From Halalkalicoccus sp. CG83 (GTDB taxonomy: Archaea; Halobacteriota; Halobacteria; Halobacteriales; Halalkalicoccaceae): DNA of 64,000 nucleotides. Below, one piece after another: positions 62,802 through 64,000 of this stretch. The stretch lies in contig NZ_JAZDDH010000002.1 in assembly GCF_037081715.1 (NCBI RefSeq), forward strand, positions 613,201 to 677,200, given 5' to 3'. The position numbers and the translations under genes are program-made. Position 1 is the first letter of the stretch. Every line of letters begins with the position of its first letter. The notes below the pieces were generated by a model that was not told where the DNA came from, ran no database searches, and saw only the letters and a list, made by a program, of their open reading frames with translations.

Positions 62802-62902
62802 TCACGTGTTCACGCGTAGCGAACTAATCTTCCCGATTCGAAAATCGATTGGTGCGGGATACGAAAGCATTATGGGCGCCACAGCCGTCCCTCTAGCCGA
62901 CT

Positions 62903-62907
62903 GAGGA
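62903..62907 (+). promoter_or_regulatory. Shine-Dalgarno of sufC
   Basis: GAGGA with 7 nt to the ATG at 62915. A GCATTATGG element near 62867 would give a leader of about 20 nt. Confidence 0.45.
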
Positions 62908-62914
62908 AGCCACC

Positions 62915-63841
62915 ATGGCAACACTTGAACTCAAAAACCTACACGCGGAAGTCGCAACCGACGAGGAGGCCGAGAAGATCCTCAACGGGGTGAACCTGGA
63001 GGTAGAATCCGGTCAGATACACGCGCTGATGGGCCCCAACGGCAGCGGGAAGTCCACCACCGCGAAGGTGATCGCCGGCCACCCCGCCTACGAGGTCACC
63101 GAGGGCGAGGTGCTGATCCACCTCCGGGAGGACGAGTTCGGCGAGGACTTCGAGATCCCCGAGGACAAACGCACGTGGAACCTGCTCGAACTCGAACCCA
63201 ACGAGCGTGCCGCGCTGGGCGTGTTCCTCGGGTTCCAGTACCCCGCGGAGATCGAGGGCGTGACGATGTCGAACTTCCTCCGAACGGCGGTCAACGCCAA
63301 GCTCGACGAGCGCGAGGAGCTGTTCGAGGACGACGACGAGGAGGAAGCGGAGGAGCGAACCGAGTCCGAGGACACCGGCTTCGACACCAGCCCGATGGAG
63401 GGCGAGGCCGACGAGGGCGAGCTGGGCGTCGCGGAGTTCCAGCAGCTCCTCTCGGAGAAGATGGAGATGCTCGACATGGACGAGAAGTTCGCCCGTCGCT
63501 ACCTCAACGCCGGTTTCTCGGGCGGCGAGAAGAAGCAGAACGAGGTTCTGCAGGCGGCTCTCCTGGAGCCCTCGATCGCGGTGCTCGACGAGATCGACTC
63601 CGGGCTCGACATCGACCGTCTGCAGGACGTCTCGAAGGGGATCAACGCGCTGCGCGACGAGCAGGGCACCGGGATCCTCCAGATCACCCACTACCAGCGG
63701 ATCCTCGACTACGTCAAGCCCGACCGCGTCCACGTCATGCTCGACGGCGAGATCGCCATGAGCGGCGACGCCGAACTCGCCGAGAAGCTCGAGGACAAGG
63801 GCTACGACTGGGTCCGCGAGGAAGTCTACCAGACGGCCTGA
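62915..63841 (+). CDS. sufC: Fe-S cluster assembly ATPase SufC
   Basis: 308 aa, longer than the usual 245-260 aa. Walker A GPNGSGKSTT, SGGEKKQNEVLQAALLEPSI (signature plus Walker B region) and ITHYQRILDYVKPD are SufC-specific. An extra acidic insert of about 45 residues (DDDEEEAEERTESEDTGFDT...) lies between the helical and signature regions, a haloarchaeal trait. It powers the SufBCD scaffold that builds Fe-S clusters for the Rieske, ferredoxin and FixX domains seen here. sufB follows after 31 nt. Confidence 0.97.
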   Translation: MATLELKNLHAEVATDEEAEKILNGVNLEVESGQIHALMGPNGSGKSTTAKVIAGHPAYEVTEGEVLIHLREDEFGEDFEIPEDKRTWNLLELEPNERAALGVFLGFQYPAEIEGVTMSNFLRTAVNAKLDEREELFEDDDEEEAEERTESEDTGFDTSPMEGEADEGELGVAEFQQLLSEKMEMLDMDEKFARRYLNAGFSGGEKKQNEVLQAALLEPSIAVLDEIDSGLDIDRLQDVSKGINALRDEQGTGILQITHYQRILDYVKPDRVHVMLDGEIAMSGDAELAEKLEDKGYDWVREEVYQTA

Positions 63842-63872
63842 ACAGCGCGCCAATCATCCCATACATACAACA

Positions 63873-64000
63873 ATGAGCTCAGAAGAACTCACCAAGAACC
63901 AGGAGCGCTTCGACCACAAGAACGAGGAACGCAGCGCCCTGCGCAGCGAGAAGGGCCTCACCGAGGAGGTCGTCCGACTCATCAGTGAGGACAAGGACGA
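63873..64000 (+). CDS. sufB: Fe-S cluster assembly protein SufB, N-terminus (cut by window edge)
   Basis: The first 42 residues read MSSEELTKNQERFDHKNEER then EKGLTEEVVRLISEDKDE. The EKGLxxxVVRxIS pattern and the position after sufC identify SufB, the scaffold subunit. The gene continues beyond the window. Confidence 0.85.
   Translation, partial: MSSEELTKNQERFDHKNEERSALRSEKGLTEEVVRLISEDKD

Noticed and set aside
62915..63841. SufC acidic insert considered as a novel domain
   Set aside because: Acidic inserts in SufC are common in haloarchaea and there is no repeat or palindrome in the DNA.

Overview
The window is a 64 kb chromosomal segment of a halophilic archaeon (class Halobacteria). The evidence is high G+C (about two-thirds by eye) with G/C at most third codon positions, strongly acidic proteins, archaeal information-processing genes (family B DNA polymerase, Mre11-Rad50, PAN, XPB-Bax1), haloarchaeal twin-arginine lipoproteins, and many starts preceded by a TATA-like box 25-30 nt upstream, as expected for leaderless transcripts. 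I saw no rRNA, tRNA, CRISPR array, transposase or prophage. This is housekeeping chromosome with a few accessory islands. The genus is not determined.

Layout. 1-16.3 kb: the end of a DJ-1/PfpI-like gene; dnaJ; a BNR-repeat protein; a Rieske fusion protein and an SDR protein; grpE-dnaK; a surface serpin; an EamA exporter; the XPB helicase with its nuclease partner Bax1; an MFS transporter; and an RNA m5C methyltransferase overlapping a separate PUA-like gene. 16.3-24.8 kb: a winged-helix regulator, a PAC2 protein, a large MMPL/RND exporter, an NMT1/taurine-type ABC importer, an aminotransferase and a decayed FAD-oxidase tail. 24.9-31.5 kb: a three-gene surface-polymer cluster (nucleotidyltransferase, CDP-glycerol-type transferase, FkbM methyltransferase), an acyl-CoA dehydrogenase, an MBL hydrolase and a UbiA-type prenyltransferase. 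31.6-44 kb: a tightly packed Nramp-like / HyuA / HyuB / racemase operon, an RHH regulator, a truncated haemoglobin, YchF, an NhaC-type antiporter and an ATP-grasp ligase. 44-52.7 kb: an LLM flavin monooxygenase, a winged-helix/GNAT fusion, an ETF-FixCX operon led by a zinc ferredoxin, and a bactofilin-like protein. 52.7-64 kb: small conserved proteins, PAN, an HTH protein, mre11-rad50, three small haloarchaeal proteins, polB, and the start of a suf operon.

Functional themes are proteostasis (DnaK/DnaJ/GrpE, PAN, PAC2, serpin), DNA repair and replication (XPB-Bax1, Mre11-Rad50, PolB), flavin and iron-sulfur electron transfer (ETF, FixCX, zinc ferredoxin, Suf) and transport. The most unusual signal is a set of short inverted repeats with 3-nt loops that lie in frame inside three conserved genes (the aminotransferase, etfB and fixC). 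They look like palindromic elements that have become part of the proteins. Other items for follow-up are an Nramp-like transporter lacking the metal-ligand motifs but linked to hydantoinase/oxoprolinase genes, a Rieske domain fused to about 470 residues of unknown function, a duplicated N-terminal extension on EtfA, and a methyltransferase and PUA-like domain encoded as separate overlapping genes.
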